Shown: positions 6,289 to 6,357 of the stretch, in pieces
Layout of the letters: every line of letters starts with the position of its first letter
Position numbering within the stretch: position 1 is the first letter of the stretch
Assembly (NCBI GenBank): GCA_003251995.1
Contig: QKDT01000255.1
Location: forward strand, 1 to 6,357
Source of the DNA: Desulfovibrio desulfuricans
Lineage (GTDB): Bacteria > Desulfobacterota > Desulfovibrionia > Desulfovibrionales > Desulfovibrionaceae
Reading direction: 5' to 3'
Length of the DNA: 6,357 bases
Translations under genes and position numbers: made by a program
The notes under the pieces: model-generated
What the model saw: only the letters and a program-made list of their open reading frames with translations
Database searches by the model: none
What the model was told of the DNA's origin: nothing

Positions 6289-6357
6289 GGGAACTCTCTG
6301 GTTATAGGCTGATGGGGTGCCGCCTTGACAAAACTATCTACAACGCTACAGCAGAAA
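6289..6357 (-). other. Leader or intergenic stretch upstream of hdrC
   Basis: These 69 bases before hdrC are richer in A and T than the genes. I find no strong promoter, operator or stable hairpin. One minus-strand frame stays open from the window edge to a TGA that overlaps the hdrC start codon as ATGA. It could be the tail of an upstream gene, but its codons include ATA and AGA, which are unusual for this cluster, and an open frame this short is not evidence by itself. Confidence 0.4.

Noticed and set aside
5368..6312. Plus-strand open frame of about 314 codons opposite hdrB and hdrC
   Set aside because: It covers two well-supported genes on the other strand, has no recognisable domain, and spans their junction, which is what a chance frame would do.
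6307..6326. Short inverted repeat AGGC/GCCT in the leader
   Set aside because: Four base pairs with a long loop is too weak for a terminator or riboswitch stem.
6325..6330. TTGACA on the plus strand
   Set aside because: No -10 element follows at 16-18 bases within the window, and no plus-strand gene is visible.
6301..6331. Promoter-like pair on the minus strand: TTGTCA (6331-6326) and TATAAC (6306-6301)
   Set aside because: The spacer is 19 bases, and a start seven bases after TATAAC would leave a leader of only about five bases with no room for the binding site of hdrC.
1..6357. Transfer RNA, CRISPR array, insertion sequence or direct-repeat structure
   Set aside because: Nothing resembling these was seen; coding sequence fills all but about 77 bases of the window.

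Overview
The window is one densely packed minus-strand gene cluster of an anaerobic, GC-rich bacterium, most probably a sulfate reducer of the Desulfovibrio group. The gene set and its order match the flxABCD-hdrABC locus known from Desulfovibrio vulgaris, and the codon use and Shine-Dalgarno sites fit that group. The genus is an inference from gene content, since there is no rRNA or other phylogenetic marker here.

Read in the direction of transcription (from high to low coordinates), the layout is: a 69-base leader or intergenic stretch (6357-6289), hdrC (6288-5707), hdrB (5710-4778), hdrA (4778-2817), a fused flxD-flxC gene (2829-1381), flxB (1384-299), and the first 96 codons of flxA (290 to the window edge). 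Four of the five junctions overlap (4, 1, 13 and 4 bases) and the fifth is an 8-base gap. Almost every base is therefore coding, and no promoter or terminator lies inside the cluster. This points to one translationally coupled transcript.

The parts fit a soluble electron-transfer complex. FlxA is the expected entry point for NAD(P)H through FAD. FlxB and the FlxC part carry electrons over 4Fe-4S clusters. The MvhD-like FlxD part hands them by a 2Fe-2S centre to HdrA, whose FAD is the flavin thought to bifurcate electrons. One branch leads through HdrC to HdrB, whose two cysteine-rich CCG motifs reduce a disulfide (DsrC trisulfide or heterodisulfide is the proposed substrate in sulfate reducers). 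The other branch leads to ferredoxin. In D. vulgaris this complex has been linked to ethanol metabolism. The function here is inferred by homology.

I see no mobile element, CRISPR array, RNA gene, frameshift or broken gene. The system is a described one. The points worth a second look are the FlxD-FlxC fusion, the internal likeness of FlxB and the FlxC domain, extra cysteines in both, an exact eight-residue match shared by HdrA and FlxC, the Lys/Ala/Pro-rich tail at the FlxA start, and a leader frame that stays open into the hdrC start codon.
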